A DNA stretch of 64,000 nt from JAHEFT01 sp963700705 (GCA_963700705.1 CAVOYQ010000012.1:186001-250000), one strand, 5' to 3'. Positions 45,470 to 56,099 are shown, counted from the stretch's first letter. Numbers and translations are program-made. Notes: generated from the sequence alone by a model not told the origin.

Positions 45470-46844
45470 ATGATTGGCGGCCAGGATCACTACCGGGTTA
45501 TTTCAAAAGAGCGGCTCTCCCGCCTGCACGAAAAAGAACTCGCCGGTTTCAAGGCGCGAACAGGTCAATCCGCGATGCTTCTGGAGCGCGGCCAGAAAAG
45601 TATGGTCAAGGGCGTTCCGATGTCCTGGATGCATGGCCTGTACCGCCACCCCAGCCTGTTTGTCGAATCGGGCGCCGGATCGACGTTTCGCGATGTCGAC
45701 GGCAACCGCTATGTCGACTTCAACGTCGTCGATCTCGCCATGACCATGGGTTTTTCCAACCCGCACATCAACGCCGCCGTCTGTAGCGCCATGGACGTGG
45801 GCGCACACTTCCTGTTGCCGGTGGCCGAAGCCATCGACGTCACCGAAGAACTGGCCCGCAGAACGGGCGTGCCCTTCTGGCAGTTCACGCTTTCCGCCAG
45901 TGGCGCAAATACCGAAGTGGTGCGTATTGCACGCGCGATGACCGGGCGCAACAAGGTGATGGTCTTCGACGGTCACTACCATGGCCACCTCGACGACACC
46001 CTGGTGGCAAATGCCGGAGGGAAGGTGCGGCCGGAAGGCCTCGGATTGCCCAAAGGAGTGGAACTGAACGCCGAGATCGTGCCTTTCAACGACCTGGAGG
46101 CGGCTGAAGCGGTGCTGCGCAAAGGGGAAATCGCCGTGGTCATCACTGAACCGGCGCTCAGCAATTGCACCCTGGTCAAACCCGACCCCGGTTTTCTTCC
46201 GGGCCTGTACGAACTCGCGCACCGCCACGGCAGCCTGTTGTGCCTGGATGAGGCCCACAACTTCTCTTTTGCCTTCGGCGGCCTGACGCGCGCATGGAGC
46301 CTGCCATGTGACTTCCTGGTGCTCGGCAAGGGCCTGGGCAGCGGCGTGTCCTTCGCGCTCTACGGCATGAGCGGGCCGGTAGCCGCCTTCGTCGACGCGC
46401 ACACCGCTATCGACCTGGGCGAGGCGGGTATCGCCGCCGGCGGCACGACCTATGCGAGCACTGTTGCGGTTTTCGCAGCCAAGGCCGCCCTGGAAGACGT
46501 ACTGACCCCGGAGGCCTATCAGCGTCTGGATGAACTTGGCTTGCGCCTTGCTGGTGGTTTACAGCACATATTCGACGAGTTGGAACTCCCCTGGCGGGCG
46601 CTCCATCTCGGGCCGCGTTCCGGTTATTGCATGCAGCCTCGCCGAGCCACGCAACGGCGTGCAGGCACACCAGTCCATCGATGTTGACCTGATCGCAGCA
46701 CGTAAACTGTTCATGGCCAACCGCGGAATCTGGGACGCAATGCCGACCGCCGGACCGCAGGTCTCATTTGTCCATACCGAAGATGAAGTCGACCTCTACC
46801 TCGGTCACGCCCGGGATTTTCTGAAAGCGATCCGGGTCAATTAA
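45470..46844 (+). CDS. Class III aminotransferase, glutamate-1-semialdehyde aminotransferase-like, one frameshift
   Basis: ~457 residues after correction. GLYRHPSLFVESGAGSTFRD, SASGANTEVVRIARA, GHYHGHLDD, LCLDEAHNFSFAFGG and FLVLGKGLGSGV with the PLP Lys fit the family. The frame breaks at about 46634: an extra C (ATGCAGC) leads to a stop at 46687, while LAEPRNGVQAHQSIDVDLIA continues in the next frame to 46844. Sequence differences from HemL and its pairing with an MBL hydrolase suggest another amino-group substrate. Confidence 0.82.
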
Positions 46845-46862
46845 AAGGACTAAGATACGGGA

Positions 46863-47073
46863 ATGCAAATCGACACGACCTACCTGTTCTTCGTCATACT
46901 TTTCAGCGCAGTCGGTATGGCTTACTTCGTGTACGGCAAAAAACAGTCCGCCCTGATCCCGCTGATTTGCGGACTGCTGCTGATGATTTACCCGTATTTT
47001 GTTTCCGACACCCTGCCCCATGGTTGGCATCGGCGCAGTGCTTTCAGCCATTCCTTATTTCGTCAGGCTGTAA
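46863..47073 (+). CDS. Small two-helix membrane protein, one frameshift
   Basis: 69 residues after correction (MQIDTTYLFFVILFSAVGMAY at the start, ...YFVRL at the end): an N-terminal helix, a YGKKQSA loop and a second helix (LICGLLLMIYPYFV). One extra C in CCCC (47016-47019) shifts the frame after SDTLP. Removing it gives MVGIGAVLSAIPYF and a stop at 47073, 4 bp from the converging permease stop. Resembles short conserved membrane proteins of Gammaproteobacteria. Function unknown. Confidence 0.7.
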
Positions 47074-47076
47074 AAT

Positions 47077-48409
47077 TCATTTGCGGTTTCCCGCTCTGCG
47101 GAACGCCCATTGAACCAGGTAGATCACCGTTGCGACACCAAGGAGCGCTGCAATACCGATGGCCTCGTCCAACCGCATCCGGGTCAGCAGCCAGACGATG
47201 ACGCCCGAACTCATCAACGGAATGGTCGCCCCGCCGGGCAGGCGGAACTGATCCCCGGCCGGTTTACCGTCACGACGTCGCAGCCGGATGACAGCAAGGC
47301 TCACGCCCAGGTAAATCAGCAAAATCGAACCGGTCGCCACGAGCAGCAGCTGCTCGAAGCTGCCGCTCAGCGCGAAGGCGCAACCCAGCGCCGCAAAGAA
47401 AATAATGGCCACGTGGGGTGTTTGATACTTTGGATGCACCTTGGCCAGCTGTTTTGGCAGGTGGCCATCTCTCGCCGCGGCAAAGACCACTCTTGGCGTT
47501 GACAGAATGTCACTGCTGAGCGTGCCAAAAGCCGAGATGATCAATCCGGACAACAGCAGCGCGCCGCCCCAGTGGCCGAATACCGCAGATCGCGGTTGCC
47601 GTGAGTGGCGTCTCGGTATTCTCGGCCAGCGCGGGACCCAGAACCCCTTGAGCGACCGTTTGTATGGCGATGTAGAGAATCAGCACGCCACCGATTCCCA
47701 GGAACAGGCCACGCGGAATGGTTTTCGAGGGCTGCTTGATCTCGCCGCTCGGCGAAAGCGCGGATTCCGCACCGGCAAATGCGAAGAAAAGCAAAAGTAT
47801 CGCAGCCCCGAATTCTTCCGCGGTGGGCCACACGATAATCACCAGGTTGTCGAAATTGATCACGAACAGCCCCACTGCAACCAGCAGCAGCAAAGGAACC
47901 AGCTTGGCGACGGTATTGAACAGGAACAGCCGCATGCCCGACTTGACCCCGAACAGGTTGATCAGCGCCAGGAATGTAAACAGCGCCACCAGGAAGCCGG
48001 CTCGTGGCAGGGGCTTCGCCAACTCCGGAACAACCGTTGAAAGCGCATCGGTCATGGCCACGGCAATGGCCGCATCGCCAAAAACCGACCAGCCAAACCA
48101 AAACAGGATCGAAGCGAGAAATCCCGCAAAGGGGCCAAAGGCTTCACTGATGTAGGCATAGGCGCCGCCGCTGCGGTTGACCCGGCTGCCCACTTCGGCG
48201 AAACACAGAAACACCAGCGACACGATCACTGAACAGGCAAGGTATGCGAAGATGGCTGCCGGGCCCAGCATCGCCGCCATGATTCCGGGGTACACAAAAA
48301 TACCGGCACCTACGACCATGTTGACGACGTTGGCGCCAAGCGCCCCGGTTCCGATCGCCCGGACCAGGCCTTCGTCGTTAGCTTGAACAGCTTGGTTCGA
48401 GTCGGTCAT
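47077..48409 (-). CDS. APC-superfamily amino acid permease, one frameshift
   Basis: ~443 residues after correction, 12 membrane helices. GTGALGANVVNMVVGAGIFVYPG in the first unwound helix, FAGAESALSPSGEIKQPSKT in the sixth and STPRVVFAAARDGHLPK in the eighth are APC signatures. The frame breaks at about 47587, where an extra base makes ATCTGCGG from ATCGCGG. Removing it joins TPLTATAIAV to FGHWGGALLLSGLI. Probably an inner-membrane amino acid or polyamine transporter. Confidence 0.86.
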
Positions 48410-48463
48410 CGTATGTGCCTGGCGTGATGCAATGCGCAGTATAGGCCAGGCGAACTGCAGCGC

Positions 48464-49201
48464 CTAATCAAAAAGCCTGCTGGTCCCCGGGACAGTACGG
48501 ACGATGCCTTCGACGACCTGCTCCAAACCCTTTTTTGTCCGGAAATCGACGGACTCCGTATCGATCACCAGGTAGGGGAAGCCGCATTTCATGATCCACG
48601 GCCGGTACAGGTCATTCAGGTTGGACAGGTAGGTGTTCCCGGCACTCGCGAGTTCTACCTCCTCGCCCCGGTTACGGCCGACGATGCGGTCCTTGAGCGC
48701 GCCCACGTCGCTTTCCAGGTAAATGATCAGGTCGGGCGTTGGCTTGTTTTTCATCACCAGTTCGAACAGGTCCAGGTATTTCCGGTAATCCTCGTCGGTG
48801 ATGTACTCGTAATTGTTGGAGTTCTTGGTAAAGATCTGGTCTTCGTAAATGCTCCGGTCCTGGGCCACCGACTGGCCTTCGCGCAGCAGTTCACTCAACA
48901 CGCCCAGGTCCAGCAAGCGGGACAGGAAATAGGTCTCCTGGATTTTGTAACCCCAGTACTCGGCTGCTTCCTTGACTTCCAGGAATTCCTTGCGGCCCTT
49001 GCCGGTCAGTTTTTTACCCTTCAACCGGTCATAGGCGCTGACGGCTTCGTAGTACTTTTGCAGGTAGCCGTTCTTCTTGACGTAATCCACGCGTTCCAGG
49101 AAGGAAACGATCTTTCCGCCGGAACGCTTCTCCAGCGCCTTGGTCAGGGTCGATTTGCCGGCTGCGATGTTGCCGGCGACTGATATGAGATAACTCTCCA
49201 C
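48464..49201 (-). CDS. Deoxynucleoside kinase
   Basis: 245 residues, GTG start. P-loop GNIAAGKST (10-18), EYWGYKIQETYFLSRL, the DRSIYEDQIF motif with the E-D-R-S type catalytic region and the LID arginines DRIVGRNRG place it in the dCK/dGK-like family. It phosphorylates deoxyribonucleosides for salvage. Stand-alone gene downstream of the S9/SelO group on the same strand, with a 138-bp gap before its start. Confidence 0.88.
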   Translation of the reverse strand: MESYLISVAGNIAAGKSTLTKALEKRSGGKIVSFLERVDYVKKNGYLQKYYEAVSAYDRLKGKKLTGKGRKEFLEVKEAAEYWGYKIQETYFLSRLLDLGVLSELLREGQSVAQDRSIYEDQIFTKNSNNYEYITDEDYRKYLDLFELVMKNKPTPDLIIYLESDVGALKDRIVGRNRGEEVELASAGNTYLSNLNDLYRPWIMKCGFPYLVIDTESVDFRTKKGLEQVVEGIVRTVPGTSRLFD

Positions 49202-49339
49202 GGTGTTGATATTCCAAAATTTGGGGATGCGGAACTCATTTTAACTGATCGGCGGAAAAAGCATTTCCCCGGAACGGGTACAATCCGGAAAGAACGAAGC
49301 CTGATTTTCCACCAACCTGATCCCAGTCAGTATGCGTCT

Positions 49340-51422
49340 CTAATTTTTCTCCATTTGGCTTGCGATGCCGGGAATATATTCGATGCCATAAGGAATCTGG
49401 ATACTGGAGTTCGCAAAATCATCGCCCAGAACCTGGTAGCGCCCGCCCTGGCATTCGGCCAGGAACGCCTCCGCCACGGCATAAAATGACAGGTTGTTTT
49501 CCGGCTTCTGAAAACCGTGCCCTTCATCCGGGTAAAGGACATAGGTCACCGGGATGCCCTTCTGTTTCATCGCCTCGACGATCTGGTCGGACTCCGCCTG
49601 TTTGACCCGCGGGTCGTTTGCCCCCTGGCCGATCAACAATGGCTTGGTGATCTGGTCAACATGAGTGAGCGGTGATGTTGCTTTCAGCAGCGACTGGCCG
49701 GCTTCTGTTTCCGGATCGCCGATGGCCCGGGCAAATACCTGCCGGAAACTCTCCCAGTAAGGAGGAATCGAGGCGAGCAAGGTGACCAGGTTGGACGGGC
49801 CGACAATGTCCACACCGCAGCTGAACTCATCCGGTGTCATGGTCAGACCAACCAGGGTTGCGTAGCCGCCATAACTCCCCCCCATGATGGCGACTTGATC
49901 CGAGTTGGTGATGCCTTGTTCAACAGCCCATTTTTTCGCGTCGAGCAAATCATCGTGCATGGCGCCGGCCCACTGCTCATTGCCGGCGTTCAGAAAAGCC
50001 TTGCCAAAACCGGTGGAGGAACGGAAATTGACCTGCAAAACAGCATATCCCCTGTTCGCCAGCCATTGCACCGTTGGTTGATAACCGTATGCGTCCCGGC
50101 CCCAGGGGCCGCCGTGCACCAACATGACCAGCGGAACCGGGCTTTCGGGTATACCGTCCTGATCAGGATCAGATTCGATCGGTAGCGTGAGATAAGACAC
50201 CAGGTCAAAGCCATCCCTTGCCGGAATGACCACGCCATGCATTTTCGCCAATGGCAGGTCATTAAGAATCGGATTGGTCACAAAAAGCTCGTCCAGTTTA
50301 CCGGTATTCGCATCGAACACCTTGTACTCCGGAGAGCGGTCGCTGTCGTCCGTATATACTGTCCAGAACTGGTTGTTCAGGGACTGCGCCAGTATCTGTG
50401 AACCGCCGTAAAGTTGTTTGTTCAGGCTGTCGATGACATCGATAAACTCCAGACCGATGGCATGCCATTCCGGTTTGATCAAATCGAGTGCGTAAGCAAA
50501 CGGTTGATGGGTCCTCGGATCGATCAAGACCGTGCTGATGTCAACGCGGTCCGATTCAGCCAGGGTTTTCAAGCGCCTGGTCTGCGAGGTTCATGTGCAC
50601 CAATGCCGCCGTGTCGCGGTTGCGGCTGTCGAGCAGGTAGATCCCCTGGTTATCCTCATCGAATCCCAGTATCGCTGTCGTCTGCACGTCCTCAAACTCA
50701 ATTTCAAACAGAGGCTCCCAGGTATCAGCACTGCGTAAAAGAACCTCCAGGCCACCGCTGGGGTGGGTTTGGTTGCCAAACGAACGTTCAGGTCATTGTC
50801 CACCAGGAACGAGGCAAAGCCGTCGTTTTCCATCAACAGCGTGCGTTTGCCGGTAGCCAGGTCGACGCTGTAAACATCGTGCCATTGAGGATCACGGTCG
50901 TTCATGCCGACAATGACGACACCCGGCACCCGCTCACTCTGTGCCATCATCTGCGCCTGGGTGTTATCAAAGGGTGACAGGTCGATGGTGTTTCCACTGT
51001 CCAGGTCAACGCTGTACAAATGCCAGTTCTCATCACCGCCCTGGTCTTGTATATACAACACATGCCGGCTGTCCAGGGCCCAAAAATGGGACGGAATGCC
51101 CGCGCCCCGTATCGTGCGTGATGGCTTTCACGCTGGCGAAGTCGCCCCGGTCGCCAACCCACAAGTTCATCACGCCATCCAACGGCGCCCGGAAGCTCAT
51201 CGCTAATCCGTCGGGACTCAGCCGGCCCTGGAAGCGCGTCGGGTTACCGAACAAGACGCTGCGTTCAATGATTGGCGGAGCCTGTACCGTTGTTACTTCG
51301 GCAGTCCCGGCTGCCTCCTGCGCGGCATTATCCGTGTTGGTAGAAGTGGTTGAGTTCATGTCACATCCAGCCATGGTAATGGCCAGGATGCCCGCGGCAA
51401 TGGTTGAAAAATACCTGTTCAT
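49340..51422 (-). CDS. Lipoprotein S9 prolyl-oligopeptidase-family peptidase, three frameshifts
   Basis: ~693 residues after correction. ATG 51422 starts a lipoprotein signal (TMAGC). The N-terminal part is a beta-propeller (LSPDGLAMSFRAPLDGVMNLWV, HVLYIQDQGGDENWHLYSVD, DPQWHDVYSVDLATGKR). The C-terminal alpha/beta hydrolase has LVHGGPWGRDAYGYQP, IMGGSYGGYATLVG (catalytic Ser), GANDPRV and DEGHGF (Asp, His). Frames change at 51099-51101 (extra C in CCC), about 50763 (one C missing) and 50571 (extra A in AA). The net length is a whole number of codons once corrected. Cleaves short peptides at the outer membrane or periplasm. Confidence 0.82.
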
Positions 51423-51542
51423 TAGCGTTTCCCGGGTGTGATTCTTCAGCAGAGTTTCGTGCACTGGTAGCCTGGATTGAGCCCCGGCAGACTCAGTATA
51501 ACCCCTTGGCAGAGCATTGCAGGTCGTCTTTCGGGCTTGTGA

Positions 51543-53018
51543 TCAGGTCCCGCAAAAAGTTTTACTGACCACTTCCTCCAGCCGGGGCGGCCGTGCGTAC
51601 TCAGACAGACCGGGCTCGTAATCCCTGGCCTGCTCGAGCAGGTCCACCAGCCGGTTGAATGGCGTGAAATCGCTCCCGTTCACGGCCGCGTCAATGGCCG
51701 CCGCGACCAGGTGATTGCGCGGTATGAAAGCAGGGTTCACCCGGTACATGGACGCCTGGCGGTCACCGGGAGACTGGCCGTCGGCTTCGATGCGCCGCCG
51801 CCAGCGCTCCAGCCAGGGCGTGAACGACGCAGGAAACTCAAACAGATCAACAATACCCGGCCCGGACTCCGGCGCCGCCACGTCGGCCAGGCGACGAAAG
51901 GCCAGGGTAAAGTCAGCCTGCTCCTGCGCCATCAACTGAAGCAGGCCTGTTACCAGGCTTTCATCTTCTTCCTCGAATCCCGATAAACCCAGCTTGCGGG
52001 CCATTCCACTTCGGTAAGCCTCCTGGAACAACCCGGAAAATGCCTCCAGTCCATCCTGAGCAATGGCCAGCGCCTGTTCTTCATTTTCATGAATGACGGG
52101 CAGTAAGGCCTGGGCCAGCCGGGCCAGGTTCCAATGCGCGATGCCGGGCTGGTTGCCATAGGCGTACCGCCCCTGGTGATCAATCGAGCTGAAGACCGTG
52201 GCGGGGTCGTAGTTGTCCATGAAGGCGCAGGGCCCGTAGTCGATGGTTTCCCCGGACAGCAACATGTTGTCGGTGTTCATCACGCCGTGAATGAAACCGA
52301 GCAATTGCCATTGCGCCAGCAGGCTGGCCTGCTTTGCGACGACCCCATCGAGCAGCGCCCTGGCGGGTTTTTCAGCCCCGGCCGCGGCCGGGTAATGGCG
52401 CTCAATCACGTAGTCCACCAGCAGGCGCAGGGCCTCGACATCGCCCCGGGCCAGGAAATACTGAAACGTACCAATCCGGATGTGGCTTCGGGCCACCCGC
52501 GTGAGCACGGCGCCGGGTTCCACAACCTGGCGGTAAACCGGCTCTCCGGTTGTCACCGCGGCCAGCGAACGGGTGGTTGGAACGTCCAGTGCCGCCATTG
52601 CTTCGCTGACGATGTACTCGCGGAGCACGGGGCCGAGCGGCGCCCGGCCATCCCCGCCGCGCGAATAGGGCGTCGGGCCGGAGCCTTTGAGCTGGATGTC
52701 ATAGCGCAATCCATCACGGCCAATCACCTCCCCGAGCAGGATTGCGCGGCCGTCGCCCAGTTGCGGAGCCCAGCCGCCAAACTGGTGCCCGGCATATACG
52801 GTTGCAATCGGTTCCGCGCCTTCCGGCAGGCAATTTCCGGCCAGCGCCTCGGTGCCTTCCCCGGAGACCAGCCAGTCGGCATCTATACCAAGCTGCTGCG
52901 CCAGTTTCCGGTTCACGCGGATGGGCCCGGGACGGGAAACCGGCGTCGGCGCCAACTTGCTGTAGAAACGGGCCGGCAGCTGAAGATAGCTGTTGTCGAA
53001 ATGCAGGGGACGGGTCAT
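51543..53018 (-). CDS. selO: SelO pseudokinase (protein AMPylator)
   Basis: 491 residues. FDNSYLQLPARFYS, ATVYAGHQFGGWAPQLGDGRA, IQLKGSGPTPYSRGGDGRA, LREYIVSEAM, FIHGVMNTDNMLLSGETIDYGP and FMDNYDP (metal site) are the UPF0061/SelO signatures. The protein ends SKTFCGT and is followed by a TGA. In eukaryotic SelO a C-x-x-Sec sits here. Family members transfer AMP to protein hydroxyls and respond to oxidative stress. It lies upstream of the S9 peptidase on the same strand (120 bp). Confidence 0.94.
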   Translation of the reverse strand: MTRPLHFDNSYLQLPARFYSKLAPTPVSRPGPIRVNRKLAQQLGIDADWLVSGEGTEALAGNCLPEGAEPIATVYAGHQFGGWAPQLGDGRAILLGEVIGRDGLRYDIQLKGSGPTPYSRGGDGRAPLGPVLREYIVSEAMAALDVPTTRSLAAVTTGEPVYRQVVEPGAVLTRVARSHIRIGTFQYFLARGDVEALRLLVDYVIERHYPAAAGAEKPARALLDGVVAKQASLLAQWQLLGFIHGVMNTDNMLLSGETIDYGPCAFMDNYDPATVFSSIDHQGRYAYGNQPGIAHWNLARLAQALLPVIHENEEQALAIAQDGLEAFSGLFQEAYRSGMARKLGLSGFEEEDESLVTGLLQLMAQEQADFTLAFRRLADVAAPESGPGIVDLFEFPASFTPWLERWRRRIEADGQSPGDRQASMYRVNPAFIPRNHLVAAAIDAAVNGSDFTPFNRLVDLLEQARDYEPGLSEYARPPRLEEVVSKTFCGT

Positions 53019-53150
53019 AAATTCACCATAATGACTATATACAAATGCCCATAAAGCTTATCCTAGTGCAAATATGCTCTCCTGAGCGGATCAATATTGG
53101 TCGATCGTAAAAAAAGAACACCGGAAAACAGGTACCTTGAGGATCATTCG

Positions 53151-54296
53151 ATGCTCAGGCTGTTCAACCTGTTCGACAACCTGTCCGAGCAGGAGTTGAT
53201 CCGGATTGGCAAGAATACGGAAGTTCTTGAATTCGACGCGAATGAAGTCGTTTGCGTCGAGGATATGCGCTCCGAGTCGATGTATTTCATCCAGTCGGGC
53301 GAAGTCAGCATTTCAAAGAAGGGTGTCGCGTTCGCCCACCTGGAATCAGGAGACTATTTCGGGGAGATGTCCCTGATCACCGGCCGCGTCAGAAACGCCA
53401 CGGTTACCACGCTGGTGCCCTCGGTGTTGTTTGAAATTTCCGCCAGTGTGTTCGACCGCCTGTTTGAAAAATCCCCTACCGTGATGCGCAACCTGTTGCT
53501 GACATATGACGCCAGGCTGCGGCGCCACAACGACGTGGTGGTCGGCCAGTTCCTCAAGCTGAAACACCAGTTCGATGAACTGGAGGACAGCCACAACCGC
53601 CTGTTGCTCAGTGACAAGCTGGCTTCCATCGGGCTTTTGACGGCAGGCATCGCGCACGAGATAAACAACCCGCTTTTCGTGATCACCGGTTACCTGGATG
53701 TGCTCAACGAAGCCCTTGGGGAAGGGCGGATACAGCCGGACGAGCTCCAGGAAATCGCCAACAAGCTCAACACGGCCAGCCAATCCATTGTCAAACTGAT
53801 ATCCGGCATCAAGACCTTCGCCAGGATTGACGAGACAGCACCCACGCCGATTGACCTGAATTCCGCCATCCAGGGCTCCCTTAACCTGGTCTCTTTTCTA
53901 TACAAGCAGGAGAACATCGCGCTGCAAAATAATTTGTCAACCGGCTCACCCATGATATTGGGCAACATCGGCAAGCTGCAGCAAGTGCTGATGAACCTGT
54001 TTTCAAATGCGAAAGACGCGATGGAATCCAGCGACGAAAAAGTCATCACGGTCGAAACCCGGGAAGAGGACGGCAAGGCCGTAGTGGAAGTGACCGATAC
54101 CGGCTGCGGCATTGACGCCGAACACCTCGGTCGCGTTTTTTCCCGCGCTTACACGACCAAGCCGGTGGGCAAGGGCAGCGGCATGGGGCTGGACCTGGTG
54201 CGTAAAATCGTGCGGGACATGGAAGGCTCCATCGGGGTTGAATCCGAAGTGTCAAAAGGGACTACCTTCAGGATCGTTTTTCCGCTGTACGCCTGA
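53151..54296 (+). CDS. Soluble histidine kinase with an N-terminal cyclic-nucleotide-binding domain
   Basis: 381 residues from ATG 53151, which has GAGGAT six bases upstream. A TTG at 53097 would add 18 charged residues. A cNMP-binding fold covers ~1-115 (ESMYFIQSGEVSISKKG, GDYFGEMSLITGRVRNATV), then a linker helix, the dimerisation/phosphoacceptor helix with GIAHEINNPL (His), and the HATPase core with NLFSNAKDAM (N box), DTGCGI (G1) and GKGSGMGLDLV (G2). No membrane segment. No response regulator gene is adjacent. Probably links a nucleotide second messenger to an unlinked regulator. Confidence 0.9.
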   Translation: MLRLFNLFDNLSEQELIRIGKNTEVLEFDANEVVCVEDMRSESMYFIQSGEVSISKKGVAFAHLESGDYFGEMSLITGRVRNATVTTLVPSVLFEISASVFDRLFEKSPTVMRNLLLTYDARLRRHNDVVVGQFLKLKHQFDELEDSHNRLLLSDKLASIGLLTAGIAHEINNPLFVITGYLDVLNEALGEGRIQPDELQEIANKLNTASQSIVKLISGIKTFARIDETAPTPIDLNSAIQGSLNLVSFLYKQENIALQNNLSTGSPMILGNIGKLQQVLMNLFSNAKDAMESSDEKVITVETREEDGKAVVEVTDTGCGIDAEHLGRVFSRAYTTKPVGKGSGMGLDLVRKIVRDMEGSIGVESEVSKGTTFRIVFPLYA

Positions 54297-54305
54297 TTCC
54301 TATGG

Positions 54306-54752
54306 CTATGCAGGGCCGTGCCCCAACAACGGGCTCATGTCCACGAACCCCTCGTAACGCGGCAGTGAATCCGCAGTGTCAAACCAGGATATGCGCTCGG
54401 AATAAAAAGCATGGCCGGTCGGTTTCAGTACTTCCGGTTCATCGAATGTACTGAGGTGAAATTCCACGATCTGGCCCAGTTCTTCACCGCCGTCGCCTTC
54501 CCAGGTCAAAGGCGTCCCGCATGTACCGCAAAACGCGCGGCCCACGCCCGGCGATGACGCATAGATCCGGCGTTCTTCACCGCTGAAACGGACCTGTTCC
54601 TTTTTGTATCCCGCCAGGGTGACCACCGGACCGCCGTTGTGCTTGCGACAGCTCCTGCAATGGCAGTGACTGACCAGGAATGGCTCGCCGCTGACCTCGT
54701 AGCGCACGGCGCCGCACATGCAGCCGCCGGTCAATAATTTTTCAGCGTTCAT
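54306..54752 (-). CDS. GFA/CENP-V-domain protein (glutathione-dependent formaldehyde-activating family)
   Basis: 148 residues with the zinc Cys sets GGCMCGAVRY, CHCRSCRK and FCGTCGTPL, the complete GFA pattern. These bind one structural and one glutathione-linked zinc ion. Most members are not proven formaldehyde enzymes. Converges with the kinase gene (9-bp gap). Confidence 0.9.
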   Translation of the reverse strand: MNAEKLLTGGCMCGAVRYEVSGEPFLVSHCHCRSCRKHNGGPVVTLAGYKKEQVRFSGEERRIYASSPGVGRAFCGTCGTPLTWEGDGGEELGQIVEFHLSTFDEPEVLKPTGHAFYSERISWFDTADSLPRYEGFVDMSPLLGHGPA

Positions 54753-54879
54753 CGTTTTTTCCCGGCTTGATTCAGAATCTCCATCATAGTCTCAAATATG
54801 GAGACCGGAAACCTCCCGGGCTGGCAATTCTTTACCGCAGATCGACAGTTGACGTGACGATACGACTGCGTTCCATAAG

Positions 54880-55887
54880 TCATTTATCAGTCGGATCTCC
54901 AGTCTCTGCCAAACTCTCTGAGCGTAAACTGGCAGGTGCAGCCGCGGGTGCACTGCTCGGGAAAACTTCATCATGTGTTATCGATGTGTAGCCCACCTGA
55001 CCACTAACCGCGGTCCCGACGAGGTCGAAATGAACATATTTGCCGGGATACGGGTTCCCACCCGGAAGGATGGTTGAAAAAGCTCCCTGGCCACTACCAT
55101 TCGTAGAGATTACCCCGAGGTTGGTGAATCCACACGCTTGACCATGGCAACCACCCGGCACTTCAGTGCAAACCCAAAAAACTCCCATGCTGAAGCTGGG
55201 TGGACCGTTTGTGAACTCCACGTCTACCTTGATTCCGTCGTCTGTTTGCAGGACTACAACAGAGGTAAAGCCAACCAGGGGACCGTCACACTGGCCTCCA
55301 TCCGGTCCCCGAAGATCTCTGCCGGCTCCTTCTACGCATTCATTTTGAATGCAGGTGTATCCGTCGCTGCAATCGGAGTCAATTTGGCATCCCGATTGCG
55401 AATCACATTCACCAGAAAGCAGGCTGCAGGCAAAGGTGTCCGGACAGACCTTCGGGCTTTCTTCACACTGGCCTGTGCTTGCAGAACATGTATTGTCGGT
55501 GCACAGGTCGGGATCGATGCAGTTTACCGCCGTGTTGACGCAACCCGTGCCGGCATTGCATGAATCCACGGTACAGAGGTTGCCGTCACTGCAATCAACC
55601 GGTTCGGGAACTGTCAGGCAGCCATTGGTTGCACAGTCACCATTGTGATCGATTGTGCAGGGATTGCCATCGTCACAGATTTGATCGCAGGTTGCATCAC
55701 AGGGACCTCCGAGATCGCCGTGGGCCAGATGTGCGCTTAGCGCATTTTCAGAGACATTTATGGTCTGGTAATTATCCGGGTTACCGGGTGGAATATGACA
55801 AATTACAACCTTGGGTGCCGGCCCTGCCAGCGCTGAGGTTGAGACGAATCCGACATACAGCGCTATAGCAATTAATAGGTTCTTCAT
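54880..55887 (-). CDS. Secreted Cys-rich protein with an ICHIPPGN domain
   Basis: 335 residues from ATG 55887, with GGAGAGAGAGACC upstream. Signal peptide ~21 residues (STSALA). Next VVICHIPPGNPDNYQTINVS...HLAHGD, a short domain common in secreted bacterial proteins. Residues ~60-180 carry Cys-rich repeats of the CDDGNPCTID / CSDGNLCTVDSC kind, then a ~120-residue beta domain (VVLQTDDGIKVDVEFTNG) and a Pro/Ala-Ser tail. About 28 Cys residues imply heavy disulfide bonding outside the cell. Function unknown, probably surface-exposed or adhesive. Confidence 0.75.
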   Translation of the reverse strand: MKNLLIAIALYVGFVSTSALAGPAPKVVICHIPPGNPDNYQTINVSENALSAHLAHGDLGGPCDATCDQICDDGNPCTIDHNGDCATNGCLTVPEPVDCSDGNLCTVDSCNAGTGCVNTAVNCIDPDLCTDNTCSASTGQCEESPKVCPDTFACSLLSGECDSQSGCQIDSDCSDGYTCIQNECVEGAGRDLRGPDGGQCDGPLVGFTSVVVLQTDDGIKVDVEFTNGPPSFSMGVFWVCTEVPGGCHGQACGFTNLGVISTNGSGQGAFSTILPGGNPYPGKYVHFDLVGTAVSGQVGYTSITHDEVFPSSAPAAAPASLRSESLAETGDPTDK

Positions 55888-56099
55888 GGTCTCTCTCTCC
55901 ATTTCTATGACGATCGACGATAAAACACCAGCAGGCATACCTCAGAAACGCGCCACCAGGAGATGTACCTGGCCCGCTTGCTGTGCCGTTTCTTCGTTAA
56001 TGAGGGCTCAATACTTTTCTATAGCGTGAAACGGCAAGGCGATCCGCCACTTGAATGCAGAACTGTCATAGAAAGATGCGAAAGGGGAGTTTTGAGATT

